The notes under the pieces: generated by a model
What the model was told of the DNA's origin: nothing
Database searches by the model: none
Seen by the model: only the letters and a program-made list of their open reading frames with translations
Program-made: the position numbers and the translations under genes
Shown: in pieces, positions 18,701-26,866 of the stretch
Layout of the letters: each line of letters opens with the position of its first letter
Numbering within the stretch: the first letter of the stretch is position 1
Source: an uncultured Dehalococcoidia bacterium
GTDB taxonomy: Bacteria; Chloroflexota; Dehalococcoidia; Lucifugimonadales; UBA3495
Direction of reading: 5' to 3'
Length of the DNA stretch: 64,000 nucleotides
NCBI GenBank assembly: GCA_958295765.1
Contig: CATQHB010000002.1
Location: 1,816,001-1,880,000 of the forward strand

Positions 18701-19930
18701 CTTCAATTCGTCCAGGGTCTGGCGCTTGTTGGTCTTGTGGCTGTGCAGTTCCAGGCAGGGATCCCCCAGGCCGATGCTGTCCAGGCGGCGCTTGACCACT
18801 TCCAGCGCGGCCATTTTTTCGGAAACGAACAGCGCCCGCTGGCCGCGCCCGACGGCGGTGGCGATGATGTTGGTGATGGTCTGCGATTTGCCGGTTCCCG
18901 GTGGCCCCTGAATCACCAGATTGCGCCCGCCGGTGGCATCGTGAATCGCCAGCGATTGAGAGGAGTCGGCGTCCAGCACGTGATAAGTGTCTTGCGGCGA
19001 CAGGTGGCGGTCCAGGTGGTCGCCGTCTCTGATGGCCGAGGACGGTTCGCGGAACCCATCGCCAAATAGAGCGGCGATAATTTCGTTTTCCGCGACGGTG
19101 GATTCTCCCAAGTCCAGGTACATCAGCAGCTTGTTGAAGGAAAAGAAACCCAGGGCGATGCGGTCCCGCTCCACCCTCCAACGGTCCGGGGTGGACTGGC
19201 TAACTACAGCGGCAACCTGGTCGATGTAACCGGTGGCGTCCACGTCCCCGGAGTCCGGCGCCAACGCCTCCTGGCCCGGAATAGCCACGCCAAAGTCGGC
19301 GCGGGCCTTTTCGATAATCGAAAGGTTCGCGCCCAAATCGTCGTCGGTGTACCGGAGAGTAAATCGGTCCCGGGCGCCGCCCCGCTCCAACTGCACCGGC
19401 ACCAGAACCAACGGTGCCAGCCGCGCCTGCTGGCTGGAATCGGATTCATACCACCGGAGCATCCCCAAGACCAGGAACAGGGTGTTGACGCCGGTTTCCT
19501 CAATAGAAGTGTGGGCGTCCCGAAAGGTATTCAGCAGCCGTTTATGTAAATTGGACGGGGACTCGCCGGTTTGCAGATAGCGGTCGGACTGGTCAGCCCC
19601 GCCGTCGGGCCAGGCATAGGGGCTGTCGGAGTCCTCGGCCCCGGCGTCCTCCTCCTGGCCCGGCAGGAAAGACATGGGACGCCCTTCGGTTACCAGGGTA
19701 TCGAAGACCTGTTCGGCGCTTTCGCCGACTATCTCTACGCCTTTGCCCCGCAGCGTCCGGTAGTTCAGCAACGGGTTGCGCAAGCCCAAGTCCAGCAGTT
19801 CCTTACGGGATTCCTCTACCCGGGAACGGACGGACGCAGCGGGAGATTCCAGGTTGTCGGTCGGTTCCTGCAAATCAACGCTCCCGGAAATCAACATCTG
19901 GCGATAGGAAACACCCTCGGAACGCGCCAT
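15746..19930 (-). CDS. DUF4011 / SF1 helicase / Vsr-like nuclease fusion (candidate Hhe-type defence protein)
   Basis: 1394 residues. A DUF4011-like N-terminal domain (~35-300, with ESRKELLDLGLRNPLLNY) precedes an SF1 helicase: Walker A QGPPGTGKS at ~341-349, Walker B VVFDEASQVRP near ~990 followed by GDSKQLPP, then NVQGDERDVIFIS (~1190) and NVLITRAK (~1230). The last ~110 residues (from FEVDSPFQRAV) form a Vsr/MTES_1575-like endonuclease with VDIGIV and IECDGASYHSS. The plan matches the DUF4011-helicase-Vsr proteins reported as anti-phage (Hhe). ATG 19930 is preferred to an in-frame GTG at 19975 because GGGAGGGTGGGC precedes it. Confidence 0.88.
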   Translation of the reverse strand: MARSEGVSYRQMLISGSVDLQEPTDNLESPAASVRSRVEESRKELLDLGLRNPLLNYRTLRGKGVEIVGESAEQVFDTLVTEGRPMSFLPGQEEDAGAEDSDSPYAWPDGGADQSDRYLQTGESPSNLHKRLLNTFRDAHTSIEETGVNTLFLVLGMLRWYESDSSQQARLAPLVLVPVQLERGGARDRFTLRYTDDDLGANLSIIEKARADFGVAIPGQEALAPDSGDVDATGYIDQVAAVVSQSTPDRWRVERDRIALGFFSFNKLLMYLDLGESTVAENEIIAALFGDGFREPSSAIRDGDHLDRHLSPQDTYHVLDADSSQSLAIHDATGGRNLVIQGPPGTGKSQTITNIIATAVGRGQRALFVSEKMAALEVVKRRLDSIGLGDPCLELHSHKTNKRQTLDELKRALDLQEISDGDHDGSLEDLGRTRQQLNNYSEAVNTPVGNSGLTPHKAFGELLIHAGAANANPIAWTQLTGIGGWSGDDFRRKREGVDELRLRLQNCGVPRQHPFYGTQLRSLGLAAQSGLLENIEAAARALEALADSSGILADRLPLARVENAAAVKSLLEAARLVDGAPDLSGLVLAAPQWLTHPEQIKELLEQGLRWRRVHSEYDAILLPEAWDADFSQARAVLNTTGRSVLGRLLSSKCRQARRALAGVLRGEFPREVNRQIELIDAISEERQLRSDINGTYPEAALALGRRWAGLTTDWDALAPSVRWWLDRAGPVAPEVTAALQSRADAGNSPGLAEAIAAAGAALDNYRARIGEVQSGLDLHLAERFGDPEGLPAWSFAEQSGTLRQWADRLPEIQDIIGFNNGVDAVLEENLRPVVNVAVENPDAVKSLTDWFELAWYESVAETALAERPALRDFNGQLHEGRIERFRNLDRQFMNLNRSRVALAHRETADRRNGLPDRLVREGTGYDAVRGRQQQLRVLQREIEKRSRHKPIRQLIAEAGDLIQELKPVFMMSPLSIAKYLAPGTVKFDLVVFDEASQVRPVDALGALLRGVKAVVVGDSKQLPPTSFFDKISHGGDDTADEESVTADIESVLGLFASQGAPSRQLRWHYRSRHESLIAVSNREFYDNNLVVFSSPDAGREGAGLQYHHLPEAVYDRGRSRTNPKEAEAVARAVMEHAARNPGLTLGVAAFSQAQALAIDDRLETLRRQDPSVEEFFASHPEEPFFVKNLENVQGDERDVIFISVGYGREENGRVYQNFGPLSNEGGERRLNVLITRAKLQCHVFTNLRAEDIDASGALGRRALRTFLSYAETGQMQDHPHLSGFEVDSPFQRAVAARLEEQGYLVHQEVASGGRFVDIGIVDPQRPGRYIIGIECDGASYHSSRSARDRDRLREQVLRGLGWQLHRIWSTDWYHHPERELQRAVAAIEQAKAAI

Positions 19931-19942
19931 GCCCACCCTCCC

Positions 19943-20025
19943 GAGGCTGCTGTCATACCGGTACGGGCTATCCACTGGTTCAGGCTAACCCCCGGTCAAC
20001 AACCCGACGATTTCCTCGGCGTACT
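19943..20025. repeat. Direct repeat copy A: duplicated 3' end of the UGSC gene
   Basis: Matches 22094-22159 at about 63 of 66 aligned bases, with a 17-base insertion (ACGGGCTATCCACTGGT). Read on the minus strand it encodes QYAEEIVGLLTGG-stop, the same ending as the UGSC protein (EYAEEIVGLLTGG). The two copies bracket the metalloprotease gene. Confidence 0.85.
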
Positions 20026-20037
20026 GGCAGAACCGGA

Positions 20038-22077
20038 TTACTGAACATCAACGGCGGAAAGCACGTCCGCTTCGCTGCACTCGTTTGTTCTACGGTCCAC
20101 TTCTGCTTGTGTTGTTACCAGCATCACCGGATTGCTGTATTGGCTCAAGGTATTGTCGTTCAGCCTGACTTGAGCCTCAAAGGTTCCGTCATCGCCGACG
20201 CGCTGCGCCGTTACCTCTGCGGCAACGCTGTCGAGCCAGTAACTGTTCTCCGGCAGTAAAAGCGCCAAATTGCCTACATAGTGGTATCCGCTTTCATCGC
20301 GCTGGTAGAAATGGAACTGACTGCAATAGCCCTCTCGCCAAGTCAGCCGAATCACCCCGGGCAAAGCCTTTCCAACGAACTCGAGGGTATTGCCACTGAT
20401 TGTTGGCGGGGTAATCCACTGGACGGCGTTCAGATGATAGTGCCTGGCCTGCTTAAACTCCACCGGAATCTCGCCGGTTGCTACCGGGACTTGAGAGTGC
20501 CTTATGCTTTCTTTGCAGAAACCACCCTCTCCCACAGTTACCTGACTCATTACCGCCAGCGACAACTCAGTATGGTCGGCCACGGCACTATCGTTGATTT
20601 TGGCGGTAACGCTGAATTCGCCGGTTTCCGGGCTGATCCGGTGATTTATCGTTATTATTTCAGGAACTCGGTCATGGCGCCAGCCGGCCGGCACGGGGCC
20701 TCTAACGCTGCCAATATGTTCCTGGTCGCCGATGCCGTTAAATAAGACGAACTGGGAGCAATGCTCACCAGCGCCTGACACGAAATCATACACCAGTTCC
20801 GGCTGATTAGTTCGTCCGGCGAAGTGCAGATGGTCACCGTCTATTGTGGGCGGAAAAGTCCATTCTACCGCGTTCCGATGACGGTACTTCCGAAACTCCG
20901 GCTGTCCGTCGTACCAATTGTTGATTATTTCCGGCGCCGGGCTGTCGCCGCCAAAGACCTGGCGTATATCGTCAATAGTATATGCAGGGTTCGTATCGCT
21001 GGTCAATTGTCTCGCCAGTTGCGCCGCCCGCCGGTTGAACTCCTCATCCCCGTAGTATTCCCGGATGGCACCAAAGATGCCGTCGCCCAGCGTATAGTTG
21101 CAGCGGAATCCTGAGGACTGGTTCCGGTAGCTCCGGGACGGGGCCGCCTGCTCCAGTTCCCGGATATTACGGTAACTCTCACAGTAGGTAATCGGCGGGT
21201 AGGTTATCCGGCCCTCCGGATCAGTTGCCGCTACTACCTGATACGCCATTACGCTCGCCAGCCCTTCGTCAATCCAGTCGGCGGGGTCGTTGCCGTGAAA
21301 CCAGGTGTGGGCCACTTCGTGGGCGATGTAGTCATAAGTGTCTCTACATCTTTCATCAACCCGAATTTCGATGCTGGAATTCTTGATGACGTAGGGTTGG
21401 CCCCAACGACGGTAGGCATAATCCGGTTGGTTAGTTCCGCAAAACCCATCCCCTAACTGTAGGGTAGCTGCTTTTCGCACCGTAACCCTGGGCGAAGGGT
21501 AAGGCACACCAAGCAGTTCTTCTATTTTGTTAATTGCCTGCACTGTCTGAGTGAACCGCAGCGGGCTGTCGTCAAATCCGCTGACAGTCACGTCAACCTG
21601 TTGTTCCAGGGAGGTGATAATCGTCTCGGAGCGGCGGGCGGCAGTGTTTATCAACTCCAGCGTAGGACGCACGGTTGGCGTGGGAGTAGGGCTAGGGGTG
21701 GGGGTGGGCCGGGGCGTCGCGGTGGGCCGGGGCGTGGGCGTGGGTGTAGGAACAGGAGTAGGGGTGGGAGTGGGCCGGGGGGTAGCGGTGGGTTCGGGCA
21801 GAGGCGTAGGAGTTGAGGCTATTTCCCTTACCGGAGCGGGTTCCGGCGGGTGAGTCAAGGCCGGGGTTGGCCTTGCCGGGTTGATGCTGCCAACTGCGCC
21901 GGGGGACGCTGTACCGGGGGAGGCTGTAATGGTAGCGGCGACGGCGGCCTCAACGGTAGCTTTTACATCCGGGAGAGGCCGGGTAGGTAGTGGTTCCATT
22001 GCGCAACCCAATCCCAATAATCCCAATGCGGAAATCAGGAAGGCTGCAACAAGGACAAGTCGATACCCAAGCCTCAT
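20038..22077 (-). CDS. Lipoprotein with Pro/Thr stalk, HExxH peptidase domain and two C-terminal repeats
   Basis: 679 residues. An N-terminal signal with lipobox LGLGC (Cys25) is followed by a Pro/Thr stalk (PTPTPTP runs, ~70-140), a metallopeptidase domain with H253-E-V-A-H257 and DEGLA ~15 residues later (peptidase-MA/gluzincin style), then two similar ~115-residue domains, one opening NAVEWTFPPTIDG and the other NAVQWITPPTISG. It is probably an anchored extracellular peptidase. ATG 22077 places the signal peptide at the N-terminus; another ATG at 22107 lies in the direct repeat. The gene sits exactly between the two repeat copies. Confidence 0.82.
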   Translation of the reverse strand: MRLGYRLVLVAAFLISALGLLGLGCAMEPLPTRPLPDVKATVEAAVAATITASPGTASPGAVGSINPARPTPALTHPPEPAPVREIASTPTPLPEPTATPRPTPTPTPVPTPTPTPRPTATPRPTPTPSPTPTPTVRPTLELINTAARRSETIITSLEQQVDVTVSGFDDSPLRFTQTVQAINKIEELLGVPYPSPRVTVRKAATLQLGDGFCGTNQPDYAYRRWGQPYVIKNSSIEIRVDERCRDTYDYIAHEVAHTWFHGNDPADWIDEGLASVMAYQVVAATDPEGRITYPPITYCESYRNIRELEQAAPSRSYRNQSSGFRCNYTLGDGIFGAIREYYGDEEFNRRAAQLARQLTSDTNPAYTIDDIRQVFGGDSPAPEIINNWYDGQPEFRKYRHRNAVEWTFPPTIDGDHLHFAGRTNQPELVYDFVSGAGEHCSQFVLFNGIGDQEHIGSVRGPVPAGWRHDRVPEIITINHRISPETGEFSVTAKINDSAVADHTELSLAVMSQVTVGEGGFCKESIRHSQVPVATGEIPVEFKQARHYHLNAVQWITPPTISGNTLEFVGKALPGVIRLTWREGYCSQFHFYQRDESGYHYVGNLALLLPENSYWLDSVAAEVTAQRVGDDGTFEAQVRLNDNTLSQYSNPVMLVTTQAEVDRRTNECSEADVLSAVDVQ

Positions 22078-22093
22078 ACCCGGCAAGTATCTT

Positions 22094-22159
22094 GAGGCCG
22101 CTGTCATACCGGTTCGGGCTAACCCCCGGTCAACAACCCGACAATTTCCTCGGCGTACT
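22094..22159. repeat. Direct repeat copy B (native 3' end of the UGSC gene)
   Basis: This copy contains the true end of the UGSC reading frame and the leader of the metalloprotease gene. Its partner at 19943-20025 lies 2.1 kb away, in the same orientation. Confidence 0.85.
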
Positions 22160-22661
22160 CATGGGCCATCTGTTGCACCTCGGCGACGCTGCGGGAGGCC
22201 AGGGGGCTGGGCAGGACTACAATCCGCACGCCGGGCATACCCAGCGACCTGGCCCGCGCGTGGGCCGCCCGGGTAAAGGCGCTGGTGATGACGCTGACCG
22301 ACGGCACGCCCCGGGATTCGGTAACTACGGTGTCGTGGAGACCCCACGCCGTGCAGGAGCCTCAATCGGCAATGCCATGCACTACGGCATCGCACTCCTC
22401 AACCAGGGAATCGATAGTTTCGTCGGCGCAGGGCATACTGAAGGTGAATTTGGAGGCATAGACCACTTTCTTGGCCCGGTAGTCCTGCTCCAACACCCGC
22501 TGCAACTCCAGCAGGAAGGCGTCGGCGTGGTACTTCCGGTTTTCCAGCAAGCCGATTACCTTGCCCTCCAGGCTGGCAATCTGAGAACTGATGCCCAACT
22601 CCTCCGGGACTTCCTCCGGGCGGGGATCCAGTATTTGGATGGTTCCGCTTTGGACGACCAT
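22119..22661 (-). CDS. UGSC-motif selenoprotein, UGA read as selenocysteine at residue 100
   Basis: The frame starts at ATG 22661 (GAGGAGGT 10 bases upstream), opens MVVQSGTIQILDPRPEE, and is interrupted only by TGA at 22362-22364. Read through, it gives GIAD-U-GSCTAWG, the diagnostic U-G-S-C motif of the UGSC (seleno)protein family, and continues to GLLTGG-stop: 180 residues. The catalytic role of the family is unknown to me; Sec or Cys at this site with Cys103 suggests a redox centre. A hairpin with a GGUCU loop starts 13 bases after the UGA. Whether selA/selB/selC exist cannot be seen here. Confidence 0.87.
22334..22348 (-). promoter_or_regulatory. SECIS-like hairpin downstream of the UGA
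   Basis: On the minus strand CGUGG-GGUCU-CCACG forms a perfect 5-bp stem with a 5-base loop; the stem begins 13 bases after the UGA, the spacing of the upper stem-loop that binds SelB in bacterial selenoprotein mRNAs. The match is by shape and position only. Confidence 0.6.
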
Positions 22662-22768
22662 TTGCGCGCTGACCTCCTCTTGCAACAATTACCGCGGACG
22701 GCAAAAATCTGACGATAAGTTGGGGATAAGTTATAGCAAGCCCGGCAAATTGTCCAGTATGGAAAAAC

Positions 22769-22824
22769 GCTGCGGGCCTCCGGGCATCTCTGGGTTTATC
22801 CCCAGAGACCCGGAGGCCCGCAGC
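22769..22824 (-). terminator. Strong rho-independent terminator after guaB3
   Basis: A long stem, GCTGCGGGCCTCCGGG pairing with CCCGGAGGCCCGCAGC plus an inner CTCTGGG/CCCAGAG, is followed on the minus strand by GTTTTTCC. It separates guaB3 from the UGSC gene, so the UGSC gene needs its own promoter in 22665-22768. Confidence 0.9.
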
Positions 22825-22844
22825 CGGCTTACCTAAAATCCCGG

Positions 22845-23981
22845 TTACTCGGCCAACTGGAAATACTTGCCTTCGGTTTTGATGGACGGGGCGATAACCA
22901 TATCGGCGTGGTGAAAGTCCCGAATGGTGGGGGCGCCGCACATTCCCATTGCCACCTGCAAGGCGCCGACCAGGTTCTGAGTGCCGTTGGTTACCGAAGT
23001 CGGCCCGTGCATTATCTGCTTCAGCGACCCCTTGATGCCTACCTTGATGCGGGTGCCCCGGGGCAGTTCGGCGTGGGCGTTAGCCATACCCCAATTGTAG
23101 CCCCGGCCCGGCGCTTCCTCGGCCTGGGCAAAGGGCGTAGCCATCATCACCCCGTCGGCGCCGCTGGCAATGGCCTTGCACAGGTCGCCACCGGTGCGGA
23201 TACCGCCGTCGGTGATGACCGAGACGTAGCGGCCGGTGCGGTGGAAGTAGTCGGCCCGGGCGGCGGCACATTCCAACGTAGCGCTCACCTGGGGGACGCC
23301 TACGCCGGTAACTTCGCGGGTGGTGCAGGCGGCGCCGGGGCCAACGCCGACCAGGATGCCATCTACGCCGGTTTCCATCAGTTCCAGGGCCACGTTGTAA
23401 CTGACGCAGTTGCCGACAATCACCGGCACCTGCAAGGATTCGAGCAGTTCGGCAAAGACCAGCCCGCGATAGCTGTGGGACTGGTGCCGGGCCGTCGTTA
23501 CGGTGGACTGAACTACCACGATGTCGGCGCCGGCTTCCACTGCCACCGGGGACATCCGCTTGGTGTTCTGAGGGGTAAAGGAGACGGCGCAAACCGAGCC
23601 GGCCTGCTTGATTTCGTCCACCCGCCGGCCCACCAGTTCCTCCCGAACCGGCTCGGAATAGACCTGTTGCAGGTATTGAGTAACCTCGGCCTGGGGCATA
23701 GAGGTGATTTCTTCCAGGATTGCGTAGGGGTCATCGTAGCGGGAATAGAGGCCCTCGCCGTTGAGGACGCCCAGGCCGCCCATTTCGTGCATCAGGACGG
23801 CGAACCGGGGCGATACCGTGCCGTCCATCGCCGAGGCCAGCATCGGCGCATCAAAAGAGCACTCGCCAATGGTCATTTTGGTAGAGGTCATCTCCGGGTT
23901 AATGGTCACGTCGCCGGGGACAATCGCCACTTCGTCAAATCCGTAAGACCGTTCCAACTCCTTAAAAAGGCGTCTCGCCAT
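22845..23981 (-). CDS. guaB3: IMP dehydrogenase family protein GuaB3
   Basis: 378 residues, shorter than classical GuaB and without a CBS pair, which is the GuaB3 form. The TIM-barrel shows [20 protein letters not shown] (active-site Cys loop), [20 protein letters not shown] (phosphate loop) and a flap-like [19 protein letters not shown]. Classical IMP dehydrogenase makes XMP from IMP; GuaB3 members may act in purine salvage or GMP reduction. Start ATG 23981 follows GGGAGGTATTCAGGT; the open frame upstream to 24113 has no homologous character. Confidence 0.92.
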   Translation of the reverse strand: MARRLFKELERSYGFDEVAIVPGDVTINPEMTSTKMTIGECSFDAPMLASAMDGTVSPRFAVLMHEMGGLGVLNGEGLYSRYDDPYAILEEITSMPQAEVTQYLQQVYSEPVREELVGRRVDEIKQAGSVCAVSFTPQNTKRMSPVAVEAGADIVVVQSTVTTARHQSHSYRGLVFAELLESLQVPVIVGNCVSYNVALELMETGVDGILVGVGPGAACTTREVTGVGVPQVSATLECAAARADYFHRTGRYVSVITDGGIRTGGDLCKAIASGADGVMMATPFAQAEEAPGRGYNWGMANAHAELPRGTRIKVGIKGSLKQIMHGPTSVTNGTQNLVGALQVAMGMCGAPTIRDFHHADMVIAPSIKTEGKYFQLAE

Positions 23982-24094
23982 ACCTGAATACCTCCCCATA
24001 GCGAGGTTATATTCAATTGAATGTATCAGCCGGAACGGGCAAAAGTCAACCAAAACCGCAACCGATGTTAGCCTTTTCATCCATATAGAGGCGG

Positions 24095-24214
24095 GGTAGG
24101 GGCGGGTTTGCAACCCGCCCGGCGTTCAACGGCAGGGAAATGCCGGAAAACAAACGTGCCATAGCTGACCACCCTTGCCCATGAACCAGGGCGGGTTACA
24201 AACCCGCCCCTACC
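24095..24214. repeat. ~120 bp inverted-end element, copy 2
   Basis: Begins GGTAGGGGCGGGTTTGCAAC and ends TTACAAACCCGCCCCTACC, as in copy 1. Together with the next element it fills most of the gene-free stretch 23982-24721. Confidence 0.75.
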
Positions 24215-24383
24215 GGCCAACCATACAACCATCCACCGAGCCAGTATCCACCGGAACCGGGCCGGGTAAGCAATGGCAACAAGGGTTGGGGATGCTTTGT
24301 ATTGCCATAGTAATCACGCCTTAACCAGGACAAGCACAGCATAAGCAACCGTCGTTCCGGCCGTAAAACTGTCAATCACAAAC

Positions 24384-24480
24384 CCGTCGTTCCGGCGAAA
24401 GCCGGAATCCAGGAAATCCCCCGGAAAAGAGCGGGCCGGCTACCGGTGGGTCTGGATTCCGGCTTTCGCCGGAACGACGG
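24384..24480. repeat. ~97 bp palindromic element, copy 2
   Basis: Same ends and length as copy 1 near 9655, with the centre GGAATCCAGGAAATCC...TCTGGATTCC. Confidence 0.85.
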
Positions 24481-24557
24481 TTGTCATTGGGTTGTCATTG
24501 ATAATTGCCTCGGTCGCCCCGGTTAAGACACGATTGACCGGCTAGTTTCCCGGCAAG

Positions 24558-24586
24558 TTGACAAACCGTAATAAATAATATATAAG
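24558..24586 (+). promoter_or_regulatory. Consensus sigma-70 promoter for the ABC substrate-binding gene
   Basis: TTGACA (24558-24563), 17 bases, TATAAG (24581-24586), about 135 bases before the start codon. The -10 box is part of a 22-bp tandem duplication, so a second TATAAG lies at 24603-24608. Confidence 0.75.
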
Positions 24587-24609
24587 GCCGTAATAAATAA
24601 TATATAAGG
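24566..24609 (+). repeat. Perfect 22-bp tandem repeat over the promoter -10 region
   Basis: The unit CCGTAATAAATAATATATAAGG occurs twice head to tail (24566-24587, 24588-24609), about two helical turns apart. Confidence 0.85.
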
Positions 24610-24721
24610 GCTGGAAGTTTCGCTTTAATGCTTGTGTGAGGGGGTGATACGCAGAAAAATTATCCGGCTTTGCTTCTGAAATTTACGAATTCGTAAGCGT
24701 ATCAAGCGTATGAGGAGTATT

Positions 24722-26614
24722 ATGGTTAAACCGGAAATGGCAAACAGACACCCGTTCAGCCGCTGGCTGCTGTCCCTGATTGTCCTGCTGGCCCTGGTAA
24801 CGGTGGCCTGCGGCGCCTCTACTTCAGATGCGCCGGCTCAGCCGGCACCGGCGGCCGTCGCCGAACCGGCCCCGGCCGAGCCGGAAGTCGCCAGGCCGGC
24901 CGCCTTGAACATTCCGGCGACCCCGGCGCCGGCGCCGGCTCAATCCGCCGCGCCCAGCAGTTCCAGCGGTTCCAGCGCCCCGGATACGCCGGCTATGGCG
25001 GCAACGGCGGTTCCCGCGCCCACGGCGGCGCCCCCGCCGCCGGCAGTCAGCGCCCGGGATACCCTCACCTTTGTAACCAGCGAGGAACCGACCACCATCG
25101 GAGCGGCCAGCGCCAACTGCGGCGGCAACATCCAGAACACCATCTGCGACGACCTCGCCAGCGACCCCCTCACCTGGATTGACGACTACAACAACTTTGA
25201 GGTGGTGGGGCTGACCGGCATCGAGGGCTGGGAGCAGATCGGCCCCGACCGCTGGCGCTTCAACCTGCGGGAGGGCGTAACTTTCCACAACGGCGCCCCC
25301 TGGAACGCGACTCAAGCCAAGTTCTGGATTGACTTCTTCGGCGACGAGGAAACCAGCGGCAACTACAACTCCAACGATTTCAGCTTCCACGGCGTCATCA
25401 GCGGCGAGGTGGTGGACGAATATACCCTGGACATCGTTTGCGGGAAGGCTTGCCCGATTCTGCCCCGCACCACCATTTTCACCAAGTTCCAGGACGTAGG
25501 CTGGTTCCAGCAGGCATCCGAGGATGACATTGAGCGGTTCACCGTCGGCCTCGGCCCCTACCAGATAGTGGAGTGGCGCTCCGGCATAGAGATTGAACTG
25601 GAAGCCTACGAAGACTACAACCCCAATCCGTCCACCGGCTTCTCCCGCGCCCCTTCCATCCCCCGGCTGATTCAGCAGTGGCGCAACGAACCCCAGGTCC
25701 GCGCCTCAATGCTGGCCACCGAGGAAGCGGACTGGGCGGAAATCTCCTTTGAGGACCGGGACCGGGTGCCCAAGTGGAAATCGGCCACCAACAACGAGGC
25801 TTACGTCTATGCCATTGACACGGTGCACCACCCGGAGTTGGTTAAGAAGGAGATCCGGGAGGCCCTGAACCTGGCAATCGACTGTGAGACCCTGATGGCC
25901 GAGATTTTTGACGGCGTGCTGAGCTGCTACGGCAACATCGCTCAAACCGGCACGGTCGGCATCACCCCGGAAAACTCGGCCGGCTACCCCTATGACCCGG
26001 AGCGGGCCAGGGAGTTGATTGCCCAGGCCGGCTACAACCCGGACAACGAAATCAAGCTCTATATCCGTTCTCAACGGGTGCCTAAGGACGTGGAGTACGC
26101 CGAGGCGGTAGTTACCTTCTGGCGCGATGTAGGCTTCAACACCAACCTGAACGTAGTGGAGTCCTCCATTCACGCCGGAACCGGCCGCTCCAACTGCGGC
26201 CACGGGCGCACCCGGGAAGACTTTGCCAACGCCCCCGGCGCCGACCTGCACGAGAAGTGCGCCAGTCTGGGGCCGGGCCAGCCCAACTTTGCCTCAATGC
26301 ACATCACCGCGCCGGCCACCTCTACCGAGTCCCTGGACTTCTCCCGGCAGGCCATCCTGCGCAATAGCTGTTATAGCCGTTCCAGCGGGGTCTGCTATCA
26401 GTATTTCGAGGACTTGCTGGAGGAGGCTATCGCTACGCCCACCGGCGACCTGCGGCGGCAGCGGATGGAAGTCCTGGCAAACCACGTGCATAACGACTTC
26501 CACTTCGTGCCTAACTTCCTGGTGGTGCAAATCTACGGCCTGTCGGCCGACCTGGAGTGGGATCCCCACTACGCCCCGCGCATCCGGGGCAACACCATGA
26601 GCTTCAGCCAGTAG
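24722..26614 (+). CDS. ABC transporter substrate-binding lipoprotein (peptide/nickel type)
   Basis: 630 residues. A signal peptide with lipobox VTVAC (Cys near residue 27) precedes an Ala/Pro/Ser-rich stalk (to ~110) and a type-5 solute-binding domain: WEQIGPDRWRFNLREGVTFH, then LNLAIDCETLMAEIF and PYDPERARELIAQAGY, both family signatures. It would capture oligopeptides or similar ligands at the outer face; no permease or ATPase gene adjoins it here. ATG 24722 has GAGGAG 5 bases upstream; another ATG lies at 24710. A strong promoter and terminator make it monocistronic. Confidence 0.92.
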   Translation: MVKPEMANRHPFSRWLLSLIVLLALVTVACGASTSDAPAQPAPAAVAEPAPAEPEVARPAALNIPATPAPAPAQSAAPSSSSGSSAPDTPAMAATAVPAPTAAPPPPAVSARDTLTFVTSEEPTTIGAASANCGGNIQNTICDDLASDPLTWIDDYNNFEVVGLTGIEGWEQIGPDRWRFNLREGVTFHNGAPWNATQAKFWIDFFGDEETSGNYNSNDFSFHGVISGEVVDEYTLDIVCGKACPILPRTTIFTKFQDVGWFQQASEDDIERFTVGLGPYQIVEWRSGIEIELEAYEDYNPNPSTGFSRAPSIPRLIQQWRNEPQVRASMLATEEADWAEISFEDRDRVPKWKSATNNEAYVYAIDTVHHPELVKKEIREALNLAIDCETLMAEIFDGVLSCYGNIAQTGTVGITPENSAGYPYDPERARELIAQAGYNPDNEIKLYIRSQRVPKDVEYAEAVVTFWRDVGFNTNLNVVESSIHAGTGRSNCGHGRTREDFANAPGADLHEKCASLGPGQPNFASMHITAPATSTESLDFSRQAILRNSCYSRSSGVCYQYFEDLLEEAIATPTGDLRRQRMEVLANHVHNDFHFVPNFLVVQIYGLSADLEWDPHYAPRIRGNTMSFSQ

Positions 26615-26677
26615 GCTCAACCAGGTTGCCGACAAACCCCCGACGCGGGCCAGGCAACAACCATAGACCAATAGACC

Positions 26678-26708
26678 GGCGCCCCGGAACATTCCGGGGC
26701 GCCTTTTT
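26678..26708 (+). terminator. Rho-independent terminator of the substrate-binding gene
   Basis: A perfect 10-bp stem GGCGCCCCGG / CCGGGGCGCC with a 6-base loop is followed by TTTTT. Confidence 0.92.
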
Positions 26709-26821
26709 GCGTTTTATCAAGGCAAGAGGCGTTTCCCCAAGGCCGGTGCAAAGCCAATGCCAATATCCGCTCATAGCGGGCTGGTAACAATGTCCGTTCA
26801 CAGCCGGCTGGTAAACAATAT

Positions 26822-26850
26822 CCGCTCATGGTGAGCTTGTCGAACCACCC
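26822..26850. repeat. Single copy of the CTCATGGTGAGCTTGTCGAA repeat
   Basis: Same unit as the cluster near 4210, in inverted orientation. Confidence 0.7.
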
Positions 26851-26866
26851 ATTCCGCCGGTTTTCC

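Noticed and set aside
22362-22364. TGA read as an ordinary stop or frameshift that breaks the UGSC gene into a pseudogene
   Set aside because: The frame continues unchanged and the residue context is exactly the UGSC motif, so recoding fits better than decay.
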